A stretch of 64,000 bases of DNA from Chitinophaga varians (GTDB lineage Bacteria > Bacteroidota > Bacteroidia > Chitinophagales > Chitinophagaceae), in contig NZ_JABAIA010000001.1 in the NCBI RefSeq assembly GCF_012641275.1, positions 3,162,001-3,226,000 of the forward strand, in the 5' to 3' direction. The notes beneath the pieces were generated by a model that was not told the DNA's origin, ran no database searches, and saw only the letters and a list, made by a program, of their open reading frames with translations. Below are positions 8,381-17,113 of this stretch, piece by piece (the first letter of the stretch is position 1; each line of letters opens with the position of its first letter). The translations under genes were made by a program, and so were the position numbers.

Positions 8381-9418
8381 TTACGCTGTAATTGTCCATG
8401 TTTCATTTCCGGCCAGTAACTTATCCAGATCGCCGGCTCCTTTTCTGGAGAGGGCGTCTTCGAGTTGAGCGGCCATTACTGCTTCGTAAGTTGGACGTTG
8501 TGTCTGATAGAACACGCCAAAAGGCCGTGGCATATGTCCTTCGATACGCGGGTCGTCGAACAGGCGTGTCAGCAGCTGTGCTTTATAAAAGTCGCTTTCG
8601 TCGTGTATCCAGAGGTCGGCGGCGCTGTATTCGCTGCCCAGTTCCACTACAACAGGTTTGAGGCCATCGAGGCGGATGCCTTTATTTTTCTGGGCGCCGA
8701 AGATCAGCGGTTGTCCTTGTTCTACGAACAGGGTTTCTTCTGCTTTGCTGGATTTTTCGGTGAATATCTCAAATGCGCCATCATTGAAGATGTTGCAGTT
8801 CTGGTATATTTCCAGGAAGGAAGCGCCTTTGTGGGCGTGGCTGCGTTTCAGCAGTTCCTGCAGGTGTTTCGGGTCACGGTCCATACTGCGGGCAATGAAG
8901 GTGGCGTCAGCGCCCAGTGCCAGTGCCAGCGGGTTGAACGGATGGTCGATACTGCCGAAAGGAGTGGACTTGGTCACTTTGTTCTCTTCGGAAGTAGGAG
9001 AGTATTGTCCTTTGGTGAGGCCATAAATCTGGTTGTTGAACAGCATCACGTTCACATCGAAGTTGCGGCGCAGCAGGTGGATAGTGTGGTTACCACCGAT
9101 AGACAGGCCGTCGCCGTCGCCGGTAACGATCCATACGCTCAGCTCAGGGCGGGTAGCCTTGAGGCCGGAAGCGATGGCCGTAGCACGCCCGTGGATCGAG
9201 TGCATGCCGTAAGTGTTCATGTAGTATGGAAAGCGCGAAGAACAGCCGATACCTGAAACGATCACAATATTTTCGCGGGGAATGCCCAGCGAAGGCATAA
9301 TGGTTTGTACCTGTTTAAGTATAGAGTAGTCGCCGCAGCCAGGGCACCAGCGCACTTCCTGGTCCGTTGCAAAATCTTTGGCTGTTAAGGCCTGCGGAGC
9401 TATAGTTGCTGTTGACAT
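8381..9418 (-). CDS. korB: 2-oxoacid:ferredoxin oxidoreductase, beta subunit
   Basis: Thiamine-diphosphate and Fe-S carrying subunit of a 2-oxoacid (probably 2-oxoglutarate) ferredoxin oxidoreductase, which makes acyl-CoA, CO2 and reduced ferredoxin. The 345 residues show the cysteine pair WCPGCGDYS and the later GIGCSSRFPYYM that ligate a 4Fe-4S cluster, HGRATAIASGLK, and the ThDP/Mg motif GDGDGLSIGGNH with the following NNQIYGLTKGQYSPTS. The alpha subunit (korA), normally adjacent, is not next to it: the upstream neighbour is an AhpD-like gene 48 nt away. The partner must be encoded outside this window or is not clustered. Confidence 0.93.
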   Translation of the reverse strand: MSTATIAPQALTAKDFATDQEVRWCPGCGDYSILKQVQTIMPSLGIPRENIVIVSGIGCSSRFPYYMNTYGMHSIHGRATAIASGLKATRPELSVWIVTGDGDGLSIGGNHTIHLLRRNFDVNVMLFNNQIYGLTKGQYSPTSEENKVTKSTPFGSIDHPFNPLALALGADATFIARSMDRDPKHLQELLKRSHAHKGASFLEIYQNCNIFNDGAFEIFTEKSSKAEETLFVEQGQPLIFGAQKNKGIRLDGLKPVVVELGSEYSAADLWIHDESDFYKAQLLTRLFDDPRIEGHMPRPFGVFYQTQRPTYEAVMAAQLEDALSRKGAGDLDKLLAGNETWTITA

Positions 9419-9466
9419 TTGTATGAGTTAAGTATATATGAGTATGTCTATATGTATCCTGTAAAG

Positions 9467-9811
9467 TTACTGATTATTCAGCTCTTCCCAATATTCAGCT
9501 GCCCGGCGGGTATGCGGAATAACAATGGTTCCGCCCACGATGTTGGCTACCGCAAAGATCTCATACATCTCTTCGGTACTGATGCCCTGTTCATGGCATT
9601 TGCCCAGATGGTATTTGATGCAGTCGTCACAACGAAGCACCATAGAGGCTACCAGTCCCAGCATTTCCTTCGTCTTCGTGCTCAGCGCACCTTCGGCATA
9701 GGTGTTGGTATCGAGGTTGAACAGCCTGTTAATCACTTTGTTCTGCTTTCCCAGAATCACTTCGTTCATCTTACTGCGGTAGTCGTTGAACTCCTGAATC
9801 GTATTTGACAT
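9467..9811 (-). CDS. Carboxymuconolactone decarboxylase / AhpD-like protein
   Basis: 114-residue all-helical protein of the CMD family. The key motif is VLRCDDCIKYHLGKCHE, a CxxC followed by His, the same arrangement as the redox-active site of AhpD, which favours a peroxidase or disulfide-reductase role over lactone decarboxylation. It precedes korB on the same strand with a 48-nt gap and may be co-transcribed; protection of an oxygen-sensitive Fe-S enzyme is a possible reason for the pairing but is inference. Confidence 0.85.
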   Translation of the reverse strand: MSNTIQEFNDYRSKMNEVILGKQNKVINRLFNLDTNTYAEGALSTKTKEMLGLVASMVLRCDDCIKYHLGKCHEQGISTEEMYEIFAVANIVGGTIVIPHTRRAAEYWEELNNQ

Positions 9812-9871
9812 ATATCCTCTTTATAAAAGTTTAACGGATGGTTTCACAGGATAAAGCTATGAAAGTGTTCA

Positions 9872-9879
9872 CAAATATA
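9872..9879 (-). promoter_or_regulatory. Candidate -7 box for the AhpD-like/korB unit
   Basis: TATATTTG on the minus strand matches TAnnTTTG and would give a leader of about 55 nt to the ATG at 9811. No clear -33 element was seen. Confidence 0.4.
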
Positions 9880-10055
9880 GATTAATCTACTGATTAAGTG
9901 GACTGTTTGCCCTATAACCTATGATTATGGACAATAACAAAAAGTTATGTTGATAATTTCTTCGTCAAAAAGGTCCATCGATATGGTGGACTATTTGTAT
10001 ATTGTCTGATATACCAACTTTCTTTTCGTCAACCAACAGATCTGAACCTCCGATT

Positions 10056-12269
10056 ATGAAAAAAACGCTTTTTTATCGCCTGCTGGCCATCTCCATATGC
10101 ACCGGCAGCACCCTGGTAGCGCAGGACAAAAAAATGCTGGGTTATACCGACAGCGAGGCAGCCCGCCAGCAACAGCTGGAAGCCCGTTTTGACCAGCATC
10201 TCAGCAGCAGCCATATTGGGGAAGCCATCAAGTCCCTTTCTGCCCAGCCACATCATATTGGCTCTGCAAGGGGAAAAGCCGTGGCAGACGATATCCTGCA
10301 ACGTTTTAAAAGCTACGGCTGGGAGGCGGAAATCGTTACCTACCAGGTACTATTCCCTACTCCCAAAGAGCGCCTGCTGGAAATGACCGGTCCTACCACC
10401 TATAAAGCCGTTTTAAAGGAACCTGCCCTCAAAGAAGACGGCACCTCCGGCCAGGAAGGCCAGCTGCCGACTTATAACTGCTGGAGTGCTGACGGGGACG
10501 TAACAGCCCCGCTGGTTTTTGTGAACTACGGCCTCCCGGAAGATTATGAATACCTGGAACGCGCCGGGGTTGATGTGCGTGGTAAGATCGTTATCGCCAA
10601 ATACGGCCGCTCCTGGCGTGGCACCAAACCCAAGGTGGCACAGGAACACGGCGCCATTGGCTGTATTATCTATTCCGATCCTAAAGATGACGGCTACTTT
10701 GCCGGCGATGTTTATCCACAGGGCGCCTTCAAAAATGAATACGGCGTACAACGCGGCTCTATCATGGACATGGTGATCTATCCCGGAGACCCGCTCACGC
10801 CCAATGTAGGCTCTACTGCCAATGCTAAAAGGCTGGACCGCCTGCAGGCGCCCAATCTGCTGAAGATACCGGTACTGCCTATCAGTTACCACGACGCAGC
10901 CCCTTTGCTCAAAGCGCTGGACGGCCCCGTGGCGCCGGATGCATGGCGCGGCGCGCTGCCTTTCACCTATCACATAGGACCAGGAAAAACCAAAGTACAT
11001 CTTAAACTGGCATTCGACTGGCAAATACGCCCCTGTCATAACGTGATCGCTAAATTGAAAGGCGCTGAAGAGCCGGACCAGTGGGTAGTACGCGGTAACC
11101 ACCACGATGCCTGGGTTAACGGCGCAGCAGACCCTGTCAGCGGTCTGGCGGCATTGCTGGAAGAAGCCAAAGCCATCGGTGAACTCAGCAAGGAAGGCTT
11201 CAAACCCCGCCGCACCCTGGTGTACTGCGCCTGGGACGGAGAAGAGCCAGGGCTCATCGGTTCCACTGAATGGGTGGAGGACCATGCAGCTGAACTGCAG
11301 GAGAAAGCCGTGGTATATATCAACTCCGACAACAACGGCCGCGGGTTCCTCAATGCCAGCGGTTCTCATGCGCTGGAGACGCTGATCAACCAGGTAGGTC
11401 GTGATATCATCGACCCGCAGACGAAAGTCAGCATACTCGCCCGCCGTCAGGCTGCCGACGTGCTTAGGGCCGCTACCGTCAAACAAAAGAAGGAAAAGCT
11501 GTCCCGCCAGGGAATTGCCATCAGCGCCATGGGCTCTGGTTCTGACTACTCTTCTTTCCTGCAACACCTGGGTGTGCCTTCGCTGGACCTCGGCTTCGGC
11601 GGAGAAGACGCAGGCGGTGAATACCACTCCATCTACGACTCCTATGATAACTATGTACGGTTCAAAGACCCTACTTTCAGCTACGGCGTGGCACTGTCAC
11701 AGACTGCCGGACATACCGCTTTACGTATAGCCAATGCAGTTACACTGCCATTTGATTTCCGCAAACTGTATGAAACAGTGAACGGGTACGTGAGTGAGCT
11801 CACCGAGCTGGCATCCGACCTGCGTGAGACGACCGCTGTGGAAAACCAGCTGATACGGGAAAATAAATACCAGCTGGCAACAGATACGGCCAAACACCTG
11901 TCGCCACCCGCTCCCAGGGCTGCTGTGCCTTACATCGACTTTAGCCCGCTGCAAAATGCGCTCGCGGCGCTGGACACCGTGACTCAGGGCTTTTCCGGTA
12001 AACTGGCCACAGGCAGGCCACAGCTCAACAAACAACTTTATCAGGCAGAACAACAGTTGCTCAGTGATAAAGGGCTGCCTTCCCGCCCCTGGTACAAACA
12101 CACGCTCTATGCCCCCGGGTTCTATACCGGTTATGGCGTGAAAACCATTCCCGGCGTAAGGGAAGCGCTCGAACAACGCCGCTGGAAAGAAGCCGGTGAG
12201 CAGATAGATGCTGCTGCGGCGGCTATCAACAGGCTGGCCAAATATCTTCAGGCATTAAGCAATAATTAA
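10056..12269 (+). CDS. Secreted M28-family peptidase, glutamate-carboxypeptidase-II-like
   Basis: Zinc aminopeptidase or carboxypeptidase with the PSMA/TfR-type layout, 737 residues. The start at 10056 (MKKTLFYRLLAISICTGST) gives a signal peptide ending near VAQ; a longer reading upstream would need a TTG start and mask the signal. A PA domain (about residues 130-330, VDVRGKIVIAKYGRSWRG) is inserted before the M28 core. Metal and catalytic residues: His350 and Asp351 in GNHHDAW, Glu396-Glu397 in WDGEEPGLIGS, Asp in YINSDNNGRG, and His524 in GGEYHSIYDS. The C-terminal 150 residues form the helical dimerisation domain. It probably digests peptides in the periplasm or on the surface. Confidence 0.92.
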   Translation: MKKTLFYRLLAISICTGSTLVAQDKKMLGYTDSEAARQQQLEARFDQHLSSSHIGEAIKSLSAQPHHIGSARGKAVADDILQRFKSYGWEAEIVTYQVLFPTPKERLLEMTGPTTYKAVLKEPALKEDGTSGQEGQLPTYNCWSADGDVTAPLVFVNYGLPEDYEYLERAGVDVRGKIVIAKYGRSWRGTKPKVAQEHGAIGCIIYSDPKDDGYFAGDVYPQGAFKNEYGVQRGSIMDMVIYPGDPLTPNVGSTANAKRLDRLQAPNLLKIPVLPISYHDAAPLLKALDGPVAPDAWRGALPFTYHIGPGKTKVHLKLAFDWQIRPCHNVIAKLKGAEEPDQWVVRGNHHDAWVNGAADPVSGLAALLEEAKAIGELSKEGFKPRRTLVYCAWDGEEPGLIGSTEWVEDHAAELQEKAVVYINSDNNGRGFLNASGSHALETLINQVGRDIIDPQTKVSILARRQAADVLRAATVKQKKEKLSRQGIAISAMGSGSDYSSFLQHLGVPSLDLGFGGEDAGGEYHSIYDSYDNYVRFKDPTFSYGVALSQTAGHTALRIANAVTLPFDFRKLYETVNGYVSELTELASDLRETTAVENQLIRENKYQLATDTAKHLSPPAPRAAVPYIDFSPLQNALAALDTVTQGFSGKLATGRPQLNKQLYQAEQQLLSDKGLPSRPWYKHTLYAPGFYTGYGVKTIPGVREALEQRRWKEAGEQIDAAAAAINRLAKYLQALSNN

Positions 12270-12274
12270 AATAA

Positions 12275-12304
12275 CAAAGGGCTGATCGGTTGATCAGCCC
12301 TTTG
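12275..12304. terminator. Bidirectional terminator after the M28 peptidase gene
   Basis: A 13-bp perfect stem (CAAAGGGCTGATC and complement) with loop GGTT lies between converging genes. Confidence 0.85.
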
Positions 12305-12324
12305 TGTTTGAATATATTGAGCAG

Positions 12325-14067
12325 TTACCTGCCTTCTGCCATTTTCAGATAATCTTTTAATCCCAGGATAATTTTATTGATCAGTTCCTGCTGGAACTGA
12401 GGGTTTAGTATCTCTTCCTCATCGCCGGGGTTACTGATAAACAGTGTTTCTATGAGCGCGTCCGGGAATTCGGTCGGGTTGTTCAGGATAAAATTGAAGT
12501 CGCCGTTGTTTTTGAAATCGTTCAGGCCTGTTTCCAGCAGTCGCCGGTGAATAGCTGCATTCAGCGGTTCGCAGAAAGGATGTTTATAGTAAGTGGCGGT
12601 ACCCGAAACATCCACCGGGTTACCGGAAGAGTTGAGGTGTATGCTCAACAGCAGGTCCGGATTGGCGCGACGGAAGAGGGAGAGGCGGTCTTCATTGGCA
12701 ACGAACTTCTCGGTAGTGCGGGTCATGATCACACTGGCGCCTTCTCTTTCCAGTGCGGTCTTCAGTTGCAGTGCCAGATTGAGGGTCAGTGTTTTTTCAT
12801 AAACACCGGTAAGGCCTACGGAACCCATATTACTGCCGCCATGCCCTGCGTCTACACCAATGACGAGGCCGCGCAGGGAAAGGTTTTCCGGAACACGTTT
12901 AACCTTCACCGTTATACGGTTGCCTTCATAATAAATCTGATAACCCCATGGCGCATGTTTCAGGGAGATGGCCATGCGGAACACGTCATGTGCCGGCTGT
13001 TGCCACTGTACGCCGTTAATTTCCCGTGTTCCCTGAAGAACAGAGCTGATGCCCTGTTCCGCATAGGCGCCATGTATATCCACAATGATTTTGCCGGGAG
13101 ATACCGTCTGTGTGGAGGTGTAGGGCAATTTATCCGACAGTTCCACTGATACGTAATCCGCTTTGTCGTCGCCCCACACTTTAGCGTCCGATACAATGCT
13201 CACGGCAGGGGACTCCTGCGGTATTTCGGTATCCACCAGCGCTTCGGGGATAAAGGCGGTCCTGTTGGACGACAGGCGCACTTTGAAGTAATCGCCTTGC
13301 CGGCCGATGACATGCAGCAGCACATCTTTATCGAGGTAACCAATTTTGTCCGGCCCGAGGCGGTCGCCTTCCGCAACGGAAGTAAGATAGGTCATGTTAT
13401 CGATGGTGCGTCCCATCAGCGGGATGCCGTGCGGCATCATACTGTAGCGGTAGGTGCTGTTCAGGATGGCGGTTTCGCTGCCGTTATGCAGGCGGACCTG
13501 TATTTTCCCGTTCAGCAGTGAGTCGGAAGGCTGGAGCACGTACATGCCGGTGTAATAACCAGCAACGCCGCCGGTTTGGGAGGCGGGCAGTTCCCGCAAC
13601 GGCACATTGTTGAACCAGGTGGCCCTGGCCCCGGGATAGCCTTTCATTTTTATATGCAGGGTATCACCTACAGACATTTCCAGGTTGCCTTTGGGGGATA
13701 TCTCCATAAAGTCGATGCGGAAGGTGCTGGTCACACGGGGCGGTGGGACCGGTGCATAATACCAGGTGATGTTTTTCGTGTAGGTTTTACCGTTATCGTC
13801 TTCTGCAACGATGGTGAAAGTATTGCTGCCTTCTGTAAGTTCTTTTTTTACTGCAAAGGTGCCGGTGCTGTACACGTATACCTTTTCATTGTTGATGGTG
13901 ACCTTGCAACCTGTGCAGGTCCTGCCGGCGATGAATTGCCGGGCGGTGCTTACATTGGTTTGTTCCCGGGAAGGTTGGCTCAGCCGGATAAACGCCTGGC
14001 TGCTGGCCCACAGGGGAACTACAATGGCTATTAATGTCTGGAGTATTAATCTCGATACGTGCTTCAT
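12325..14067 (-). CDS. N-acetylmuramoyl-L-alanine amidase with N-terminal beta domains
   Basis: Peptidoglycan hydrolase of the Amidase_3 family, 580 residues, exported by the N-terminal signal (LILQTLIAIVVPLWASSQA). Residues 25-110 look like an Ig-like domain (TVNI..EGSNTFTIVAEDDNGKTYTKNITW), followed by an SH3-like region (about 225-285, DYFKVRLSSNRTAFIPEALV) and a beta region resembling AMIN. The catalytic domain occupies the last 180 residues: VIGVDAGHGGSNMGSVG (zinc His), VYEKTLTLNLA (zinc Glu), LLLSIHLNSSG (zinc His) and ALIETLFISNPGDEE (catalytic Glu). It is expected to cleave the MurNAc to L-Ala bond during division or turnover. Confidence 0.93.
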   Translation of the reverse strand: MKHVSRLILQTLIAIVVPLWASSQAFIRLSQPSREQTNVSTARQFIAGRTCTGCKVTINNEKVYVYSTGTFAVKKELTEGSNTFTIVAEDDNGKTYTKNITWYYAPVPPPRVTSTFRIDFMEISPKGNLEMSVGDTLHIKMKGYPGARATWFNNVPLRELPASQTGGVAGYYTGMYVLQPSDSLLNGKIQVRLHNGSETAILNSTYRYSMMPHGIPLMGRTIDNMTYLTSVAEGDRLGPDKIGYLDKDVLLHVIGRQGDYFKVRLSSNRTAFIPEALVDTEIPQESPAVSIVSDAKVWGDDKADYVSVELSDKLPYTSTQTVSPGKIIVDIHGAYAEQGISSVLQGTREINGVQWQQPAHDVFRMAISLKHAPWGYQIYYEGNRITVKVKRVPENLSLRGLVIGVDAGHGGSNMGSVGLTGVYEKTLTLNLALQLKTALEREGASVIMTRTTEKFVANEDRLSLFRRANPDLLLSIHLNSSGNPVDVSGTATYYKHPFCEPLNAAIHRRLLETGLNDFKNNGDFNFILNNPTEFPDALIETLFISNPGDEEEILNPQFQQELINKIILGLKDYLKMAEGR

Positions 14068-14127
14068 ATCCCTGCGTAATCATGTAAAGATAAGAGGGAA
14101 ATAGGAGAAAGCAATTGATATCTAATC

Positions 14128-14221
14128 ATTTAGGGATTTTCGGATTTTTGATTTCGGGGAGCTGTAAGGCGGATTAAAATCCCTGAAATCAAAAAATCCG
14201 AAAATCAAAAAATCCCTAAAT
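14128..14221. repeat. Long imperfect inverted repeat with simple-sequence arms
   Basis: The left arm (14128-14156) and right arm (14185-14221) pair along a TTTAGGGATTTT / TTTTTGATTTC pattern. The right arm carries one extra copy of an 8-nt TTGATTTT-like unit. It lies between two genes on the minus strand. The arms resemble the outer arms of the 4.0-4.1 kb terminator. Confidence 0.65.
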
Positions 14222-14222
14222 A

Positions 14223-16016
14223 CTAAAAGATGTATTTATTTTCTGCAATGAGCTGGTCCGCTATTTTTCTGCGGGCTTCTTTTGCATTAAAAGGTTCTGC
14301 TTTGGTGAAGCGTTTGAGGCCCAACAGCATCATGCGCTGTTCGTCGCCTTCGGCGAAAGCGTTGATGGCGTCTTTGCCGGATTTGTTGATACGGTCTGCT
14401 GCATCGTAGAGGTAGGTACGAACGATGTCTGTCTGCAGTGCAGCGGCAGCTTCGCCTTTATGTTGCACCAGTTTCATCAGGCGCAGCAGGGCGCTTTCCG
14501 CCACAAAGGTTTCGATGGCCATGTCAGCGATGTTCATCAGTACTTCCTGTTCGGTTTCCAGCTTCATCATGAGTTTTTGGGCGGCGGCACCGGCGGTCAT
14601 AAGGATAGCTTTCTTGAAATTGGCGAGGAGTTTTCTTTCCTTGCTGAAAGCACTTTCATCATCGCTGCCGAAGTCGGGGATGCTCATCAGTTCCTTCATG
14701 ACGTTCATGGCAGGGTTCATGAGGTCCAGCTTTCCTTTCATGGCACGTTTCAGTGTCATGTCCAGTGTCAGCAGGCGGTTGATTTCGTTGGTGCCTTCGA
14801 AGATACGGTTGATACGGGAGTCGCGGTAAGCTTTGGAGATGATGTACTCATCACTGAAGCCGTTGCCTCCGTGTATCTGAACGCCTTCATCCACCACATA
14901 GTCCAGTACTTCGGAGCCGTTTACTTTCAGGATAGCGCATTCCACGGCGTATTCTTCTGCGGCGCCCAGCAGGGCTTCATTGAATGGTTTGCCGGAAGTG
15001 AGCAGTTCTTTTTCTTTCTCATCGATCAGCTGTGCGGTACGGAAGAGGGCTGATTCAGCTGTCCAGGTACGGATGGCCATTTCGGCCAGTTTATGTTTGA
15101 TGGCGCCGAAATTGGCGATCGGTTGTTTGAACTGGTGACGGGTATTGGCATACTGGACCGTAGTGGTGATACACTTTTTGGCGGCGCCCAGGGCTGCGGC
15201 ACAGAGTTTCAGCCTGCCGATATTGAGGATGTTGAAGGCGATCAGGTGTCCTTTACCGATCACGCCCAACACGTTTTCCACGGGTATTTTAGCATCCTGG
15301 AAATAGATCTGGCGGGTGGAAGACCCTTTGATGCCCATTTTATGTTCTTCCGCTCCCAATGTGAAGCCGGGCGTACCTTTTTCCACAATAAAGGCGGTGA
15401 ATTTATCACCGTCAATTTTGGCAAATACGGTAAATACGTCCGCAAAGCCGGAGTTGGTGATCCAGCTCTTCTGGCCATTGAGCACATAGTGTTTGCCGTC
15501 TTCGGTGAGTTTGGCGGTAGTTCTGGCGCCGAGGGCATCGGAACCGGAATCAGGCTCGGTGAGGGCATAAGCGCCTTTCATTTCACCGGTGGCCAGTTTG
15601 GGAATATATTTTTGTTTCTGCTCTTCTGTACCAAAATACAGGATAGGAAGTGAGCCAATGCCGGTATGGGCGGCCATAGCTACAGAAAACGAGTGACCGG
15701 CGCCCAGCCCTTCATTGATGATGGTGGCTGTTACAAAATCTTTTCCCAGCCCGCCGTATTCCTCGGGGAAGGATGCACCCAGCAGGCCCTGCTCACCTGC
15801 TTTCTCCAGCAGGGAAGGCATCAAACCTTCCTCCAGCTTATCAATCCGGTCAACGATCGGCGTTATTTCCTTGCTGATGAACTGATCGGCCATGTCTTTA
15901 ATCATCAGCTGCTCTTCCGAAAAATCTTCGGGGGTAAACACATCCTCCGGTACACTTTCCCTGATCAGGAACTCTGCGCCTTTCAGCGCTTGCTTATTGT
16001 CAACTGTTGCGTCCAT
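14223..16016 (-). CDS. Acyl-CoA dehydrogenase, long (VLCAD/ACAD9-like) form
   Basis: FAD-dependent dehydrogenase introducing the trans-2 double bond in fatty acyl-CoA beta-oxidation. At 597 residues it has the standard three-domain ACAD core plus a C-terminal helical extension of about 170 residues, as in mitochondrial VLCAD and in many Bacteroidota. Visible motifs are GLLGASFPEEYGGLG, YALTEPDSGSDALG, the flavin-binding WITNSGFAD, GNGFSDEYIISKAYRDSR and IFEGTNEINRL, whose Glu is the catalytic base in VLCAD-type enzymes. Chain-length specificity cannot be read directly. It appears monocistronic, with no electron-transfer flavoprotein gene in view. Confidence 0.93.
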   Translation of the reverse strand: MDATVDNKQALKGAEFLIRESVPEDVFTPEDFSEEQLMIKDMADQFISKEITPIVDRIDKLEEGLMPSLLEKAGEQGLLGASFPEEYGGLGKDFVTATIINEGLGAGHSFSVAMAAHTGIGSLPILYFGTEEQKQKYIPKLATGEMKGAYALTEPDSGSDALGARTTAKLTEDGKHYVLNGQKSWITNSGFADVFTVFAKIDGDKFTAFIVEKGTPGFTLGAEEHKMGIKGSSTRQIYFQDAKIPVENVLGVIGKGHLIAFNILNIGRLKLCAAALGAAKKCITTTVQYANTRHQFKQPIANFGAIKHKLAEMAIRTWTAESALFRTAQLIDEKEKELLTSGKPFNEALLGAAEEYAVECAILKVNGSEVLDYVVDEGVQIHGGNGFSDEYIISKAYRDSRINRIFEGTNEINRLLTLDMTLKRAMKGKLDLMNPAMNVMKELMSIPDFGSDDESAFSKERKLLANFKKAILMTAGAAAQKLMMKLETEQEVLMNIADMAIETFVAESALLRLMKLVQHKGEAAAALQTDIVRTYLYDAADRINKSGKDAINAFAEGDEQRMMLLGLKRFTKAEPFNAKEARRKIADQLIAENKYIF

Positions 16017-16201
16017 GTTTTCTGATTTTTTTGGTACTTCCGTAATTTACCGAATTAACCTGAAATATAACCATGCCGGCCGCCACCCTGATTTATTCAC
16101 TGCTTCCCGGCGCCGGTGGGCCGGCCATTTGCCCGCCGGACAACCGTTCCCGGGGAAAATTTTTAACAAAACCGAAACAGTTGCCTATTTAATCAGGTAC
16201 T

Positions 16202-16263
16202 TATTTTTTCATTTTCTCATTTCATGGAACCTGGCTGCCGTCAAATAGAAAAATGAAAAAATA
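16202..16263. repeat. A/T-rich imperfect inverted repeat upstream of the hydrolase gene
   Basis: Arms 16202-16222 and 16243-16263 pair over about 19 of 21 positions (TATTTTTTCATTTT type) around a 20-nt loop. The right arm is followed by a tandem ATATCTAAAT. It lies between divergent genes, so a terminator role is not obvious. The rest of the 16017-16312 gap holds no gene. Confidence 0.5.
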
Positions 16264-16312
16264 TCTAAATATCTAAATGGCTACGGTTTTTTCCCTATCA
16301 TTGTTCCCCCTT

Positions 16313-17113
16313 ATGGATTTTTATCTGCCATATGCTAAAAGCCGGTTCCATGGAATCAGTAGCGGGACTGGTCCGCAGTTGCTGATCTGCCTGCACGGGT
16401 TCGGTGAAAGTGCCGCCCACTTTGCACCACTGGCGGAAGGTCTGGGCGACCGGTTTACCATCGTGGCGCTGGATATGCCACTGCATGGGGACACCAGCTG
16501 GGAGGAAGACCGCCCCTTTGAAAAGTCAGATCTGAAGGCAGTAGTGGAGATGGTATTGCGGGAACATGAAAAGGAGCACTTTTCACTGCTGGGCTACAGC
16601 ATGGGAGGGCGGCTGGCGCTTTGCCTGGTGGAAATCATGGCTGACCGCATTGATAACCTGGTAATGCTGGCGGCAGACGGCCTCCGGAACAACCCCTGGC
16701 ATATGTTTGTAACACAGACCAGCATAGGGAACCGTATTTTTAAATATAATACTGATAATCCCCGGCTGTTCTTTACCCTGCTGGAACTATGGCGTAAATT
16801 GGGGCTGCTGAACCAGAGCGTGTATAAGTTCGCGTTACACCGGATGAACCAACAAGTCAAAAGAGAGCAGGTGTACAATATCTGGACACTGATGCGCCGG
16901 ATGATGCCGGATAAAAAAAAGTGCAGACAACTATTGGGGGACCATCACATTTTTACGCTCCTGATATTTGGAAAATATGACCGGGTAATACCGCCTGTTC
17001 TGGGCACCCGGTTTATGGATGGTTCATTTCCCTGCAAAATGCTGGTCCTGGACAAAGGGCACCAGCTGATTTCAAAGGAGCTGGCCTCCGTTATTAAAAC
17101 AAACCTGACCTGA
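16313..17113 (+). CDS. Alpha/beta hydrolase
   Basis: Alpha/beta-hydrolase-fold protein of 266 residues from the ATG at 16313 (MDFYLPYAKSRFHG). An ATG at 16277 would add twelve residues, but it lies inside the ATATCTAAAT repeat and adds nothing conserved. Fold landmarks are the oxyanion segment LICLHGFGESAAHFAPL, the nucleophile elbow LLGYSMGGRLALCL (Ser in GYSMGG), LLIFGKYDRVIPP (acid) and LDKGHQLIS (His). The substrate is unknown. The next gene, a GT2 glycosyltransferase, starts immediately after the stop codon, so the two are translationally coupled. Confidence 0.88.
   Translation: MDFYLPYAKSRFHGISSGTGPQLLICLHGFGESAAHFAPLAEGLGDRFTIVALDMPLHGDTSWEEDRPFEKSDLKAVVEMVLREHEKEHFSLLGYSMGGRLALCLVEIMADRIDNLVMLAADGLRNNPWHMFVTQTSIGNRIFKYNTDNPRLFFTLLELWRKLGLLNQSVYKFALHRMNQQVKREQVYNIWTLMRRMMPDKKKCRQLLGDHHIFTLLIFGKYDRVIPPVLGTRFMDGSFPCKMLVLDKGHQLISKELASVIKTNLT

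Noticed and set aside
10002..10055. Longer N-terminus of the M28 peptidase starting at TTG
   Set aside because: It would place 18 non-conserved residues before a clear signal peptide that begins at ATG 10056.
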